DNA from: Podospora pseudocomata | Lineage: Eukaryota; Ascomycota; Sordariomycetes; Sordariales; Podosporaceae | Direction: 5' to 3' | DNA length: 64,000 nt | Assembly: GCF_035222375.1 (NCBI RefSeq) | Contig: NC_085891.1 | Coordinates: 806,001 to 870,000 of the forward strand | Part shown: one piece after another, positions 1 through 12,284 of the stretch | Position numbering within the stretch: the first letter of the stretch is position 1 | How the letters are laid out: each line of letters begins with the position of its first letter | Translations under genes and position numbers: made by a program | The notes under the pieces: generated by a model | The model's database searches: none | What the model was told of the DNA's origin: nothing | What the model saw: only the letters and a program-made list of their open reading frames with translations

Positions 1-1873
1 GTTTGGCAGGCCGAGGTGGTGGTGCCTTACGGAGGGGAAGTTCTGATGAAGGCACCGCCGTTCTCGGCCTCTCCTGGTTACTTTCTCTGCGGCTTTGGCT
101 AGGGCTGACCTGAGTTGAGTCATCGGAGAAGTCGATCAAGGTCCCTTCCACAGGCCCTCTAGATCCCGCAGATGAGGCTGACGTTCGGGGAGGCAGTTGC
201 GGCCGTGCTTCCTCATTTCTGGGCTCACTTTGCTGTTCAATCCTCGCTCGAGTAGCCCTTAGTGTACTCCGCTGGTCACTGTCAAGCTTGAACCCAGAGT
301 CAAAAAAGCCAAGCTCGTCAGGGGTAGTGACATCGCGAATGAAGATACCCAGCACGCGCCCAGGATTCTGGACTGCAAGGTCGGTATAGACCTCGAGATC
401 AGCCTCACCGCTGTCGCCTACTAGGATGAACCTCCTTTCAGGAAAGTCTCGCAAGATAGCCTCGAGTGTCCCCTTTTTCCTCTCCGCCACTGGTTCAAAA
501 ATTCCTTGCAACATCCCGCTGTAGTGCTTCAGGTGTATAGAGCCCTGTGGCAGCCCAGCCATGTGGAAGAAGGTCGCAAGTACCGGAAACAATTGCCATG
601 GACTGTTGGAGCAGTAATGCAACTGGACCCCAAGATCGTGCATAGTATGATACCACTCGGTGACTCCAGGAACAGTCAAATCCGCCAAATCTCGAATGAA
701 AGTGTTACGGAAGATCTCACGAGCTCCCATGCCAATATTGGAGCGTTTGATTGTGTCGTCCACATCGCTGATCAAGCTTACACCGGTAGAATCGATAATC
801 TCGATGGGATTTGTCGCTGAGATGTTTTCACTCGCCAGTACCCTAACATGGGTGGGCACAAAGTCCAGAAACACACGGACAATGAAATGCCCCGAGTCAT
901 CTGTCTGTATCGTACGAGATCTCGATCGAGTATCGTTGTAGAAGAAGAGTGTGATTGGATGCTGGACAAGAGGCGTCGTCATGAACGGTCCTATTCGCGC
1001 CATGAGGTTCGCATTGGCCACTGCCAGCTCAGCCTCTGTCAGGTCGGCTGGCCCCCCCGTATTCGTCCTTGCCGGCAATGGTGGTGATGGTGGCGGGGAG
1101 TTCGAGGCTGTCCTACGGGCTGCAGTTCGTGGCCCCCGGGCCGAGTCACTTCGGTCTGGACCCTCGCTGTAGCCCCCTCTTGTCGCAACCTCCTCTTCCT
1201 CTCTGCCCTGCTTCTCAATCCTCTTTGCCTCTTCTGCGATTCTCTTCTCTTCTTTCATCTGCTCATGGTCCTCGGCTGACGAACCTCCCTGCGATGTCGT
1301 CGGTGGTGGAATGCCACTGAGCCTCCTGGCAAGACCAATCACCATGCGATTTCTTCTGGTCATCGGTCCCGTGTTGGGCATATATATCCAACCCCTGATG
1401 TCAACGTCCACGACCGCGTTATCGTCGGCATTCTTATCCCACTCATCCTTCCAAAACCGTTCCTGATTTTGCCCCTGAGACTGCCCATCCCTAGTCTGCT
1501 GCTGCTGCGGTTGTGTCTGAACCACCACATGACCAGGCGGGTGTCTTCCAGCTCCCTTCACATGCATCTTTGCATAAGTAGGAAAAAGAACCATCTGCTC
1601 CTCCCCCTTGTGAATGATCTTGACATCGGGAAACGACCCAGGAATAGAGTACTGGCTCGCATCCATAGACTCCACATTCCGTATCCGGGTGTTGTTGTAC
1701 TGCTCCTTGATCTCCGACGCAGCAGCAGCACCAGCGCGATATACACTCCCAGCAAAGGCAGCTAATTTCTTACGCCGGGCACCAGCCTCCCGTGGCGGTC
1801 CAGCCTCGCCACCGCTACCATAGCCGCTAGGGTTGGAGGCGTAATTATAGTTGTAACCATGACGTGACGCCAT
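1..1873 (-). CDS. APP1: Phosphatidate phosphatase APP1 (DUF2183), 3' end outside window
   Basis: An uninterrupted reading frame of 624 codons runs from an ATG at 1873 off the left edge with no stop. The C-terminal half carries the App1 catalytic region: the HAD-like DVDDT motif lies at residues 370-374 (preceded by SLIS), and an LVGDSGEAD segment follows about 110 residues later. Yeast App1 converts phosphatidate to diacylglycerol at cortical actin patches and links lipid metabolism to endocytosis; that role is inferred by family. The N-terminal part has a low-complexity Gln/Pro region, a charged coiled-coil stretch and a Pro-rich linker. The tail after the catalytic region is Pro- and Ser-rich, as expected for SH3-binding tails in this family. 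A TATATA at 2032-2037 lies about 160 bp upstream of the start. The true C-terminus cannot be seen. Confidence 0.93.
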   Translation of the reverse strand, partial: MASRHGYNYNYASNPSGYGSGGEAGPPREAGARRKKLAAFAGSVYRAGAAAASEIKEQYNNTRIRNVESMDASQYSIPGSFPDVKIIHKGEEQMVLFPTYAKMHVKGAGRHPPGHVVVQTQPQQQQTRDGQSQGQNQERFWKDEWDKNADDNAVVDVDIRGWIYMPNTGPMTRRNRMVIGLARRLSGIPPPTTSQGGSSAEDHEQMKEEKRIAEEAKRIEKQGREEEEVATRGGYSEGPDRSDSARGPRTAARRTASNSPPPSPPLPARTNTGGPADLTEAELAVANANLMARIGPFMTTPLVQHPITLFFYNDTRSRSRTIQTDDSGHFIVRVFLDFVPTHVRVLASENISATNPIEIIDSTGVSLISDVDDTIKRSNIGMGAREIFRNTFIRDLADLTVPGVTEWYHTMHDLGVQLHYCSNSPWQLFPVLATFFHMAGLPQGSIHLKHYSGMLQGIFEPVAERKKGTLEAILRDFPERRFILVGDSGEADLEVYTDLAVQNPGRVLGIFIRDVTTPDELGFFDSGFKLDSDQRSTLRATRARIEQQSEPRNEEARPQLPPRTSASSAGSRGPVEGTLIDFSDDSTQVSPSQSRRESNQERPRTAVPSSELPLRKAPPPRPAK

Positions 1874-2722
1874 CTTGCTTTCTCCGCCAGCGGTCTCGTC
1901 CGAGATCTCGTTCGGTTTTGCGCCTGGAGTCAAGCGTCGGGTGGGTTTTGCGCCGAGTTGGAATTGGCGACGAACAATGTCCACCAGCCTCCTTTGCTCC
2001 AGGCGCTTCCGCTGTCGTTCGGCAAGAAATCTATATATCCGACTCTGCGCGCTCTGCTTATATCGTGGATGTCTGTTTAGGCGAAAATCGAGAAGGCGCC
2101 CTTGAAAGCGCTTGCGGAGGGCGTAGAAGGGAAAAAGCTGGCGCAAAAGTGAGGAGTTGTTGTCTGAAGGTGCCCTTGGCGGGACCTTCGACAGAAGATT
2201 GAAAAGGCGTTTGAAGCTGGGAGCCACGTTTGCTAATATGATTGTAAAGGATGTTTGTAGAGGAAGTCCGGCGTCACACTCGAGCGGACGTGACTGTAAG
2301 TAAAAACCCTGTCAAAGGCTGACGGTAGGATAGGGGACCAGGAAAACTTGGAGAGCTGAGGTCGTGGGGTGATGCGGGGAACTTTGCGACCAGCGAAAAG
2401 AAAAGGCGAGTAGAGCCCTTGGTGTCTATTGACTCGGGTTTAATTCTTGACAAAAGACCAGTCTCAACAAATGCCCAAACAATGCTGGGGTTTCCAAACA
2501 ATGTCCAGACGTGGTAAAAGCTGGAGTGTTGCCCGACTTTGGAGCTCAATTGCTGCGAATTACGTCACTGAGCTAGGCGACCACTCAACTGTGAGCTACT
2601 TGGGGCACGAGCCACACACACAGCGCCCGCTGACGTGAACAATGAACGGGAACTCTCTCGCAGTCCTGAAAAATCACCAAATATTGTATTACACTGCTGT
2701 TAACGGGATATCACTGTGACTT
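1874..2722. other. Intergenic: APP1 upstream region and DRS1 3' flank
   Basis: Both neighbours are on the minus strand, so this 849-bp stretch holds the APP1 promoter and leader plus the DRS1 3' end. The symmetrical TATATA at 2032-2037 could serve APP1. Short open frames here show no family resemblance or codon bias. Confidence 0.6.
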
Positions 2723-5167
2723 CTACCTCCTCTTGAACGACTTCTTGCCAGCCGGCCCCTTCGTCTTGGGCTTCTTCACCTTGGAAAGGTTCAGGACCGC
2801 CCCCTTTCCAGCTCTCTCTTCCTTGCCCTTCTTCCATGTCCTGCCTTCCTTCATTTCTTGCTTGGCATCGAGCTTCTTCTTATCCTTGTTGCTCAGCTTG
2901 CCTTGGCTCTTCTTCTTGAGCTGTTCCCTTATGCCGTTGAGCTCTTCGCGGCCCGCAAGTTTGGCGGCTCTCTTGTCATCCTGGGTCTCGAACCATGTAC
3001 GCTTGGGTCGCGAGGCGATCTCCTCTTCGTACTTGATCATGTTCTCACCCTTCTTGACCTGCATCTCCACTTGTTGAAGTTGCTTCTCCTCCTTCTCTTC
3101 CTGCATGATCTCCTTGATCTCGCCCTCCATCTCGTCAATCTGATCTTGCCACTTGTCGGCATCAGATGCCTCGATGATTCTGCTGGTAATCTTTGCGCCC
3201 TGAGCCTTACCGGCCCTGACAGCCGCCTTGACAACCTTGCGGTCGGGCTCGGCTGCCAGCGTGAGGGCAACGCCGCTACGGCCCGCACGGGCAGTACGAC
3301 CGATACGATGGATGTAGATTTCCAAGTTTTGAGGGGCCTCGTAGTTGATGACAGTGTCAACACCCTTGATATCCAAACCACGAGAGGCCAAATCTGTAGC
3401 TAAAAGGAAATTGACCTTGCCGTCTCTGAATGCTTCAACACTAGCAATACGCTGCGATCTATCAGTATCATGATATTAGTCAAGACCAAGAAGAGAACAT
3501 ACCTGTGCTTGGTTCATGCTGCCGTGAAGCTCTGCGCAGCTCATGCCTAAAAGACCAAAGATGATGCGAGTCTCATGCGCAATCTTCTTTTGCCTGAAGA
3601 AAATAATGACGCGCTCTGTGTAAAGGGTCTTGCAAATGTGTACCAGGTATCCCATACGCTTCTTCTCACGGCCCGGCCGCAACCGCACAAACTCTTGTCT
3701 GAGGTTGCTGGCAGTCTTCTTTTGAGAATCAACCTGGATGCGGACAGGCTTGTTGAGACCGGCACGAATGAGCCTGTCAACGGACGATGTCATGGTGGCC
3801 GAGAAGAGCATCGTTTGCCTCGACTTGGGGAGGGTGGTGAGAATTTCGTTCAGTTCATCCGCGAACCCGTCTTCGAGCATTCTGTCGGCCTCATCAAGCA
3901 CCAGAATCTCGACAGTCTCAACAGCAAAGCTGGCAGAGTTGCGCATATGATCAATGAAACGACCAGGGGTGGCGATGACCACATCAGGTCTCAGGCGCAG
4001 CTCCTGTTCTTGAACCTTCAAACTAAGACCACCAACAGCCAGACAGAACTTGATGTCTGTGTGCGATGCCAGCTTGACACCGACAGCGTGGCACTGAATG
4101 GCCAATTCACGCGTTGGCGCCAAAATGACGACTCTGGTTGTCGCAACCTTCTTTGACCGGTAGAGGAGACGCTCGAGAATGGGTACGAGGAAGGCACCCG
4201 TTTTACCGGAACCAGTCACGGCACCACCGACAACATCCTTGCCCATGAGCGCGATTGGTATTGTCTTGGACTGAATTGGCGTGGGTTTTGTGAATCCGAC
4301 CGAGTTCAGACCCTTGAGAATAGGACGGGAAAGCGACATCTCAAGGAAGGAACTGTGGACGCCCTTTTCTTGCTTGACGTCGTCCTCATCGGCAAAGAAC
4401 TCTTTCCTCTTAGCAGCCTCCTCGGCATCTTCTTCATCGTCTTCGGATTCGGAGTCTTTCTCGTCGTCGGGGTGATTGATGGGTGTCGCGACCGAGTCAT
4501 TGTCCGAAGCAGCATCGTCGTCGTCGTCGGCCTCGCCATCCTTCTCCTCGTCCTCATCCTCAGAATCGGAACCGTCTTTTGGCTCCTCCTCCTCCTCCTC
4601 GACATCAGACCCCACGCCCATACCAAAGCCATCCTCCGCCAACACCTCATCATCATCGTCGTCAAGGTCCACTTCCGCAATCTCCTCATCCTCTTCTTCC
4701 ACTTCCTCCTCCTTCTCCTCCTCCTTCTTCTTTCCAGCCTTGGCCTCCTTCTTCGCCCTCCTCCTCTCAATGATAGCATCCAAATCAACCATAACCTTAT
4801 TCTCGCCCCCCTTGAGCATATTCTTCTTCGCATCGTCAAAACCCCACGCGCCGTCGAATTCTTCCCCAAAGTCGTTCACACCTTCGAGCGCAAACTCAAA
4901 GTCGGAATCCATAGCGCCATCATCCCAAACAGCCTCCTTGTCGTCCTTCTCCTCCTCTTCTTCCTCATCCTCCCCCTCCTGTCGTTGTTGCTTCTTCCCC
5001 TTCTTGCCCTTTTTCTCCTTCTTCACAGTCTTGGTCTTCTTTTTTGGCCGAGCGGCGGCAGCGGCAACCTCGACGTCCTCCTCCTCGTTTGGGATTTCCT
5101 CATTGTCGGAGATGGTGAGGATGAAGTCGTCGTCGACGGTTTTTCTCTTCTTTTGAACGGGCGCCAT
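2723..5167 (-). CDS. DRS1: ATP-dependent DEAD-box RNA helicase DRS1
   Basis: Two exons (5167-3503, 3451-2723) separated by a 51-nt GT..AG intron give 797 residues; yeast Drs1 has 752. Residues 1-290 are a very acidic and lysine-rich nucleolar-type extension. The helicase core follows: Q motif GFTKPTPIQ at 291-299, Walker A AVTGSGKT at 316-323, PTRELA at 351-356, TPGR at 400-403, DEAD at 425-428, SAT at 456-458, ASRGLD at 577-582 and [10 protein letters not shown] from 603. A basic coiled C-terminus follows, as in Drs1 and DDX27. The family acts in 60S subunit assembly and 27S pre-rRNA processing in the nucleolus. The start MAPVQKKRK was chosen because it fits the family and has a good context; the frame stays open upstream without a better ATG. 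An intron ending at the nearer AG would bring an early stop, which favours the join given. The gene is divergent from MED10. Confidence 0.95.
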
Positions 5168-5819
5168 TTTGGTGGTGTGAAATTGGATTTTATTTGCCCG
5201 GTTTTGGCTTGGTCGGAACAGTGTTTGGAGATGCTGCGAAAGACTTGCTGCAAGGTCAATTGCTGGTGGGGCCGAGTTGTTCAAAAATTTGGGACAGGGA
5301 ACTTTTTCTGCCGGGCGGTGGGGCGATAAGATGGTTGGGTGTGGGTGATAAGACCTATATCTGGAATTTGCTACCAATTGCTTTCCAAATTGCAAAGGGG
5401 GCAATGAAAAAGAAAGAACCTCTTTTTGAATGCACTGAGTTTTCTTATTCAGGAACCGCAAAATGTATGCGACAAGTTGTGAGCTCGTTTTGGAAAAGAT
5501 TCCTCACCTCGAATTCAAAGATCAGTCTCCACTTAGCAACGCAAGGCTGGGCGTCCCCACAACAGCTCGCCCCACCTGGCGCGCATGCGCATCATTGTTC
5601 ACTGACAGAGCGTCCAGCCTCTCTCACAACTCATTCCAGAGATCATCACCAACTTAACTTTCGAGTATACCCACTACAAACAACGTCGCACAACCAAGCT
5701 TTTCCCCCTTCCCACTGTCAAAATCAATCAACATCAACTCCCACCACTTTCTCAACTCTCCCCCCGTCTTTTAACCCACCTATTTTCCGCTCGACCACAC
5801 CACTTCCCATTTGGCCAAG
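5168..5819. other. Divergent promoter region between DRS1 and MED10
   Basis: The 652 bp between two divergent starts contain both leaders. There is an A/T-rich stretch around 5279-5290 and a pyrimidine-rich leader before MED10. No TATA box is obvious for either gene, and no third gene is seen. Confidence 0.55.
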
Positions 5820-6367
5820 ATGGCACCCGTAACCTCCGACCTCCCCCAAGTCCAAGGTGACCCCCCTTTCCCTTTCCCTTCCCTTCCCCCCTCCCGTCCC
5901 ATTTACTAACCCCCCTTTCTCTTCCAGACTCCGTCTCAACAACCCTAACCCTCCTCTTCCAAACCCTAACCAACATCTCCCTCTACGACTCCGCCGGCCG
6001 CCCCTCCGCCCCGGTCCTAGCATCCGACCTCACAGCCCTAGACGACTCCCTCCTCAAAGTCTCCCGCCTAGCCAACGCCCTCCCCCCCTCCGCCGTGCCC
6101 GGCATCCCCCTTCCCCTCATGGAATACGTCGAAAACGGGCGAAACCCCGACATCTACACCAGAGAATTCGTCGAGCTGGTCAGGAGGTTGAACCATCTCA
6201 CCAGAGGCAAGATGCACGCCTTTCGAGATTTCAGGGATGTCCTCGCGAGAGAGATGGCGGCGGCTATGCCTGAGGTGAAGGAGGATGCGATGAGGGTGGT
6301 GGAGGAGACGGGAGGGAAGGGGCCGGTTTTGTTGGGAGACGAGGAGGGGAAGACGGAGGGGAGGTGA
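5820..6367 (+). CDS. MED10: Mediator complex subunit 10 (Nut2)
   Basis: Two exons (5820-5856, 5928-6367) joined across a 71-nt intron with an ACTAAC branch site at 5905-5910 encode 158 residues, matching yeast Med10/Nut2 (157). The conserved block MEYVENGRNPDIYTREFVE lies in the middle, followed by a helical region and a short variable tail. Med10 is an essential subunit of the Mediator middle module that bridges regulators and RNA polymerase II. Exon 1 is only 12 codons plus one base. Runs of CCCTAA-like sequence inside exon 2 are coding and not telomeric. The gene converges on the DUF4045-gelsolin gene downstream. Confidence 0.95.
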
Positions 6368-6952
6368 TGCGAAGGGATGAGATGGGAATGGCTCAAGGAG
6401 TAGCGGTTGTCGAGTGGTGGGGGGGGAGATGCTCAGAATATTGGGTGATATTTTTTGGCGTTTGGGAAACAGGGCAAAGATACCAGCGCATATGCAGGCG
6501 CAACTTTTGAGACTGGGATGATTTGGTTTTCGGCGCATTTGGCAGATTTGATATGTTTAGGGACAGTCACTCGCATAAGAGGGCAGAGACAAACAATCAA
6601 GAACAATTATTCAACTTTGTACATCATATATCAAGTATAATCCTGGCCGCCTCTTCCCTCTCCATCTAGCCCCTTTTGATCCCCTCCCAAAACCAGGATA
6701 TCACCCGCTTGCTTGCTCAATCTAAACACCAGCAAAGACAAGACCCTCCTACATCTAATGCTGATACAAACACCGAACCCGCCAACTCAGCAGAATGCCT
6801 GGCATGGAAGACGAAACAGAAAACCGAGTCGAACCACCAGCGACCCCTCTAAATTATTCCACAATAGAACAAACAACTAACAGAATGTATAAAAGCAAAG
6901 CTCTTTCTTCCCTCCCAATAAAATAATTACGTTTTACCCTTCCTCCCCTCCA
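6368..6952. other. Convergent 3' region
   Basis: The 585 bp hold the 3' ends of MED10 (+) and the DUF4045-gelsolin gene (-). It is A/T-richer than the flanking exons. AATAAA at 6919-6924 and TATAAAAG at 6891-6898 occur on the plus strand, where neither has an obvious use. No gene is seen. Confidence 0.55.
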
Positions 6953-9900
6953 TTAATTCTCCGCCACCGCCTTCAACGCCACATTCAAAGGCACTATCTT
7001 CAAGCTCCTCGCTCTCCTCAACCCGCCACCCTTGTGACTTCCCGAGCTGCTGCTTCTTTGCGGCTCACCAGCTGACTGTTGTTGTTGCTGTTGCTGTGAG
7101 GGCACCACCGTCCTGGTGGGACTGGCGCTGTCTCTCCACTTTCTGAACACGGCTTTCAAGTCTCTTGGGATACCCTCCAACACGACGGTGGCAACAGGGA
7201 CAAACGGTCTGTCCTCCATGCCGGCGGCAAGTATGGCGTATTCTTGAGCAAAGTCCAGCGCGATGTGGAAGGCGGCGTATTGTGACTGCGACTTGCCTCC
7301 GACGATGATGTAGATTTCGAAAAAGGCGTCGAGGACGTAGATCTTGGATGGCGACAGGTCTGTTTGGCTAAAGGGTGACAGTTCCTCGATCTGGAGCTAT
7401 GTTAGCATGGTAATCCAGCGATTCAAACCAAAGCATAATCATACCTGTGTGCTGCTGGAGGCATCGGCATTGGCAACAAACAGCCTGTTGCTGTATCTTC
7501 CATAATTCGTCTTCAGCCTCCAGTGATCCGCCGAGATAGGCCGCGTGTTGGTGGTGGCCCCTGCCCCAAAGAGAGCCCAGAATCTCGGAGTCTCATAGCC
7601 CTCGTCGACCTCGGCCAGATCGCCCGACAACGCAAACTCCATGCCCACCAATCTCGCACAACCCAACTCCTCCATGTCACTGCCTTTGCCCTTCCAGAGA
7701 GTACACTTGCCTTCCTGGGTGATCAGGTAAGGAAAGCCAGAGCACAGACTCAGAGGCGAGAAATCAACCTCATCGAACGCAACCTGGCCGTGGTACCGCC
7801 TGCCACAGAGCATGTGCGGCGCAAGCGAGTCGTATTTGTTGCTTGATCCACGTCGAACAATGATAATGCCGCCGAGAGCCTGCAGAAATTCGGAGCTCTC
7901 CTTGCCCTGTGTTAATTTGATGAGCTTGCCGCCAAAGGAGCGAGCTTCCCTCGCCGCAAAGAGGTACGTATCCTCCACGACAGGCGAGGGAACCTCGTCG
8001 CCAGCCCAAAAGTAAATTTCATTCACGTTCCTCCCAGTGCTGTCAATGAAAGAGTGGGGGCAAATGTACATCTCACGCTCGAACAAGACCCGTTCGTGAT
8101 GTGGCGGCACAGGTATCTTTTTGCCCTCTGGGGTCAGTTGGAAAAGCTGGGCCAGCTGAGTGCGAACGGGCGCGGTCGATACCGGCCGCTTTACGAGAAT
8201 CTCGGCCGCGTCGGTAGTGTACTTTCGCCGAGGACGCTCTGAGCCAAAGAAATCGGTAAGCATAGACGAAACATCCGAAGCATGCTTCGTAGGAGACCGG
8301 AAAGAAGGGGATTGTACAAGAGGTGGGGGGGACGCGACCGTCCGAGGAGGCGTAGATGTGACCGCGGGAGGCTCGGGAAGAGGCCTAGCGCCCTTGGGGG
8401 GCACTCTAGGTGGTCTCTCGAATTCTTTGGTGTCTTTTCGAGGTGGCTTTGGGGCCACGTCCGACTGTGTCAAGCCCAAGCCGACTCCGTCACCAAGCAC
8501 TGGGGGGGTGCTCTTGATGGGCGCTGATGGCTCGAGCTGGGGCCTTTCGCTCAACAACTGCTTTCCGGCCGAGGGACTAGCCAGGCCCGAGAAGCGGTCT
8601 TTGGACGGTGAGGACGACCGCAAAGCGAGAGGCTCGGGTTGCGGGCTTGCAACGGCGGTGAAGCTCTCTTTGGCAGGTGAAGCGGGTCGTGACTTCACAG
8701 GCTCGGGCAAGATAGTGGCCTGGTCTTGCTGATCCATAAACTTGGAGATCCTCTTCATATCGAGCTTCTTTGGGCTTGACGGTGCGGGTGTAGCGTCCTC
8801 CTCAGCGGCACCCAAGGCCTGATTCTTGGCCGCAAGGGCAACTACCTGGTCAAACACCTTGGTTGGAGAACGGGAGCGGGTTCTGACAGGAGTAGACACA
8901 GCTGCTGGTTCTTCGGCAGCTTGCTGACCCTTAGCAGCAAGGGCTGCAAGCGCTGCAGCCTGTTCATGAACTTTGGTGGTGGATCGAGGGCGGTTTCTGA
9001 TGGGAGCAGAGGCCGGTGGAGCCTCATCCTCGGCAGGCTTTGATGCTTGTTGACTCAATGCCGCGAGTGCTGCCACCTGTTCATGCACCTTGGTCGGCGA
9101 CCGGGCTCTGGTTTTAACAGAAGGAGATCCAACCAGAGAGATGGGTTGGCCGGTAGGCTCAGCTTCCACTTTCGAAGCCCGGCTGGAAGAATCAACGAGT
9201 GCAATGACCTCTGCAACAGACTTTCGCCTCTGCAGAATGAACGACTTACGCCGTTCCGCAACCGACTCACTGTCTGTCTTGGAGCCAGAAAACCTGTCCG
9301 GCTTCGGGGATGTCACTGGCTTCTCGGTCTTCGAGGCTGCGGTGTCATTCTCGGCCGTCGCAGAGCTAGCGAATCTGGAAGGCTTGGGAGAAGTGACTGG
9401 CTTGGCCGGGGGCGGAGCGGTGGCAGCTTCCTTGTTCAAGTCGGCAGACGATTGCTTCTCCACAGGTTGCTCAACGGCCTTTGCAATACTGGACGGGGCC
9501 TTCCTCTTAGGACCACGGGCTCTACCCTTTGTCATATGAGTCAGCTGAGGCCCAGGCTTTGTGGGTTCTTCTGTTGCCGCAGCTTCTCCGGAGTCAGGGC
9601 TAGCAGACGCCTCTGGGCTCTTGGCTGGGCCCGAAGCTCCTAGCGGACCTCTTGCTATGAGGCCTGCCAAAGCAGGATTGAATCTCTCTGCTAACCCTCC
9701 AACACTGCCCCCACTTCGGCCACTAAGCCTCCCGGGCAGTGTCGTTTGTTTTGTAGCCGTTGTTGGCTCAGCTTCTGGAGAAAATTTCGAGGCTGTTGAT
9801 GAGGAGATTTCTGGCTTGGGGGAGAAATAGCTGGTGCGATTTGAGCTGGCAAGCCCAGGGGATGCCTGAGGTAATTCCGGAGGGGAAGGCTTGGAGAAAG

Positions 9901-12284
9901 TACCAGTTCGGTTGAGCTCCAACTTCTTGACCAGGCCCTCGGGAAGTGACTTTTCGGATGCAGAGCTAAGTTCTCTTATGACACCCCGCCCTTCTTCTTG
10001 TGCCTTTTTGAAATCCTCTTTTTTCTTTAGGATAGCGTCTTTGAACTCGTCCACACGCTCCGTCTTTTTGGGTCCGCCAGTGATGCTCAAGCCTCTTTTG
10101 CCTCTTACAATGTTGTCCTTGAGTTCATCTGGAGCCACATAATTCTGTGTCTTGGTCCTGCGCAGGCTTCCAAACACAGTCTTGAGCTCATCTACAGCTT
10201 CTGATGACTTGTTAGCATCGAAGGCCGGAGAGCGGTGCTTGAGATTGGCGCGGAAATCATTTTTCGACGCTACCTCAGGCTTAATCTTGGCTGGTAGGCT
10301 GGGGGCAGTAGTCTCAAAGGCCTCGTTTGTTGGTGATGGTTTTCTGAGGTTGTTACGGAAATCGCTGACCGGCGCTTTATCGCTCGTCGCAACTGCAGGA
10401 ACAGCCGGGAACGAGCTCAGCGCGGATGGTTTCAGACTGGCTCCCATGGGAGTGGACCTCATAAGTCCGTCGGTCTTCACTTCAGCCTTCTTCAAGAAGG
10501 ATGGGCTTCGTAGCGGCTCCGCGCTCGCGCTGATCACTTTTTGCGCCTTGGCCTTGTTCAACTCTAGCATCCAGGCAGGCTGGTTTGGTGCAGGGGTTGG
10601 GGCAGGCTTCGCTTTGGGGGACTCTGGTTTGTTGAGAGCAGCCTCAAGCCAGCTCGAGCTTTTGGTGGGACTCCATCTCCGGGGATCCATTGTCTTTGAA
10701 GGGCTTGTTGGAGGGGTAGTTTTTTCAGATTCCTCCTGTTGCTCAGCCTTTGGCTGTTGTGGGGTCTTCGCTCCGGCCGGGAAGTCTTCCTCTTGCTGTA
10801 GCTCCTTCTCTTCCTTTTGGTCTTCCTGTTGAGCCTCCGTCTTCTCTGCCTCCTCTTTTCCATAGCTCGAAGTAGGTCTTGAAAGGGGGGTCGACGATCC
10901 CTCTCTGAACAGCATGCTAGTAGGACGAGGGCTGGCCCTAGGAGACACCACGGAGTCGGCACGTTGCAAGCCCCCTGGAGAATTTACACTCCACCGCTTG
11001 ACGCTATCGGAACGCTTCATCATGGCACTTTGCACAAATCCACCCATTCCTTTGGTGGGAGACCCGGTTCTTGCCGGCGATGTCCGCCCAGGTGATGCGA
11101 TAGAGTGACGATTAGATGTTGGGGTGTCAGGTTCTCCGAATGCATCGCTAATTGGGGGCTCGAGACGCTGGGCGCTTGTGATAGGGAGGGGCGATCCGAG
11201 CTGCATGGGCAGAGTCTGAGACTCAGGTCGAGGGCTATCCCTTGGGGAGTCCGTTGTGGAGGGACGAGACATGCCGGGAAGCTGGGTGCGTGCAGATGAA
11301 GTGACATCAACCATATCTTCGTCCTCGACCTGAGTCTTCCTGAATGCTCCCGAGCCGCGGCCAGGGTCGGCCGTCTGCCGAAACCAGGAGGGGTCCTTGC
11401 CAGCCAGGGACTGCGCAATCTGGTCTCTCGAGAGGGTTTCCTCGGCCGGAGGTGCCGGTTCGGAGAGGTTGGGCGAGTTTCGAGCGGCGTTCTCAGCAGC
11501 CACCATTGATAATGGTCTCATCTTGATCCGATCGGAGGTTTGTGACCTAGGCCTTCTTTGCCACGAAAGGGGAGATCGGGCAGAAGCGACACCGACAGAT
11601 GGCGAAGTTACAGAGACACTCGTTCGCTTGATATCGGAGTCGAGGGGGGACTCGTTTTCTTTTGTTGGTGAGCTCGATAAGTCGGTTACGCTATCCGTAG
11701 GCTCATCCGATGATGATACACCCCGCGGCAGTGGGCTTCCTGAACGCTCGAATGCAGGAGAAGGCAAGCTTGTGCCATCGGCAAGCGACGGTAGACCAAT
11801 TCGATGCGAGGTAGGTGATGGCGTGTTGGCTGGGGAAGACTTTTGTGGTGAAATCGATCTTGCGCGTTCTGTGAAAGCAAAACAAACAAAACAGTTAGTT
11901 TAGCTCCCTAGCATGTGTGTACAACCTCAACTTCGGAGCCGGCGGGTGGAATTTTTGGCGACGTCACAGTGCGCCGAGGGTCGAGAGGTCGGAAATTCCA
12001 CAGCAGCACGACAACGGCGGTCCTAGCTGGCTGTTTCTTCCCGTGGGCTGAGCAAGTTCGGACGGTGGAGGGGGGTGGTCGGTGGTCGGCGGGATGGCGA
12101 TGTGCGTGTGGGAAGTCAAATCAGAACAACGGATTGGCTGCGTACCTGCACGTCGGGCCTGTCGCTCTCTCTTCTCCTGCAGGATCCTCTCCTCGAGTTC
12201 TCGCGAGCGTGCCTCGTCCTCTTCTTCGCGTCGCTCCTTCAACAACTCGACTGACCGCAAAAAGTCGGAAACCTCGTCAGACAT
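6953..12284 (-). CDS. DUF4045 and gelsolin-repeat actin-binding protein
   Basis: Three exons (12284-12146, 11868-7445, 7396-6953) give 1,668 residues. The N-terminus MSDEVSDFLRSVELL followed by a charged helix is the characteristic opening of fungal DUF4045 proteins and fixes the start, which is separated from the main exon by a 277-nt intron, unusually long here. Residues ~50-1290 are mostly disordered, Ser/Pro/Lys-rich, with DFR-N-L motifs. Three tandem copies of an R-x-R-S-x-TKV-(H/F)-(E/D)-Q block followed by Ala-rich helix lie near residues 950-1080. Residues ~1300-1610 hold three gelsolin-like folds, the last starting IYVLDAFFEIYI. Gelsolin/villin proteins sever, cap or bundle actin; this family is presumed cytoskeletal but largely uncharacterised. 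A polyglutamine run is near the C-terminus. The second intron is 48 nt with a GCTAAC branch site. Confidence 0.88.

Noticed and set aside
4355-5329. 324-codon plus-strand frame opposite DRS1
   Set aside because: It is the complement of the acidic repeats of DRS1 and translates to Leu/Val/Phe runs.
5941-5975. Telomere-like AACCCT repeats
   Set aside because: They are coding sequence of MED10 exon 2, in frame and interrupted.
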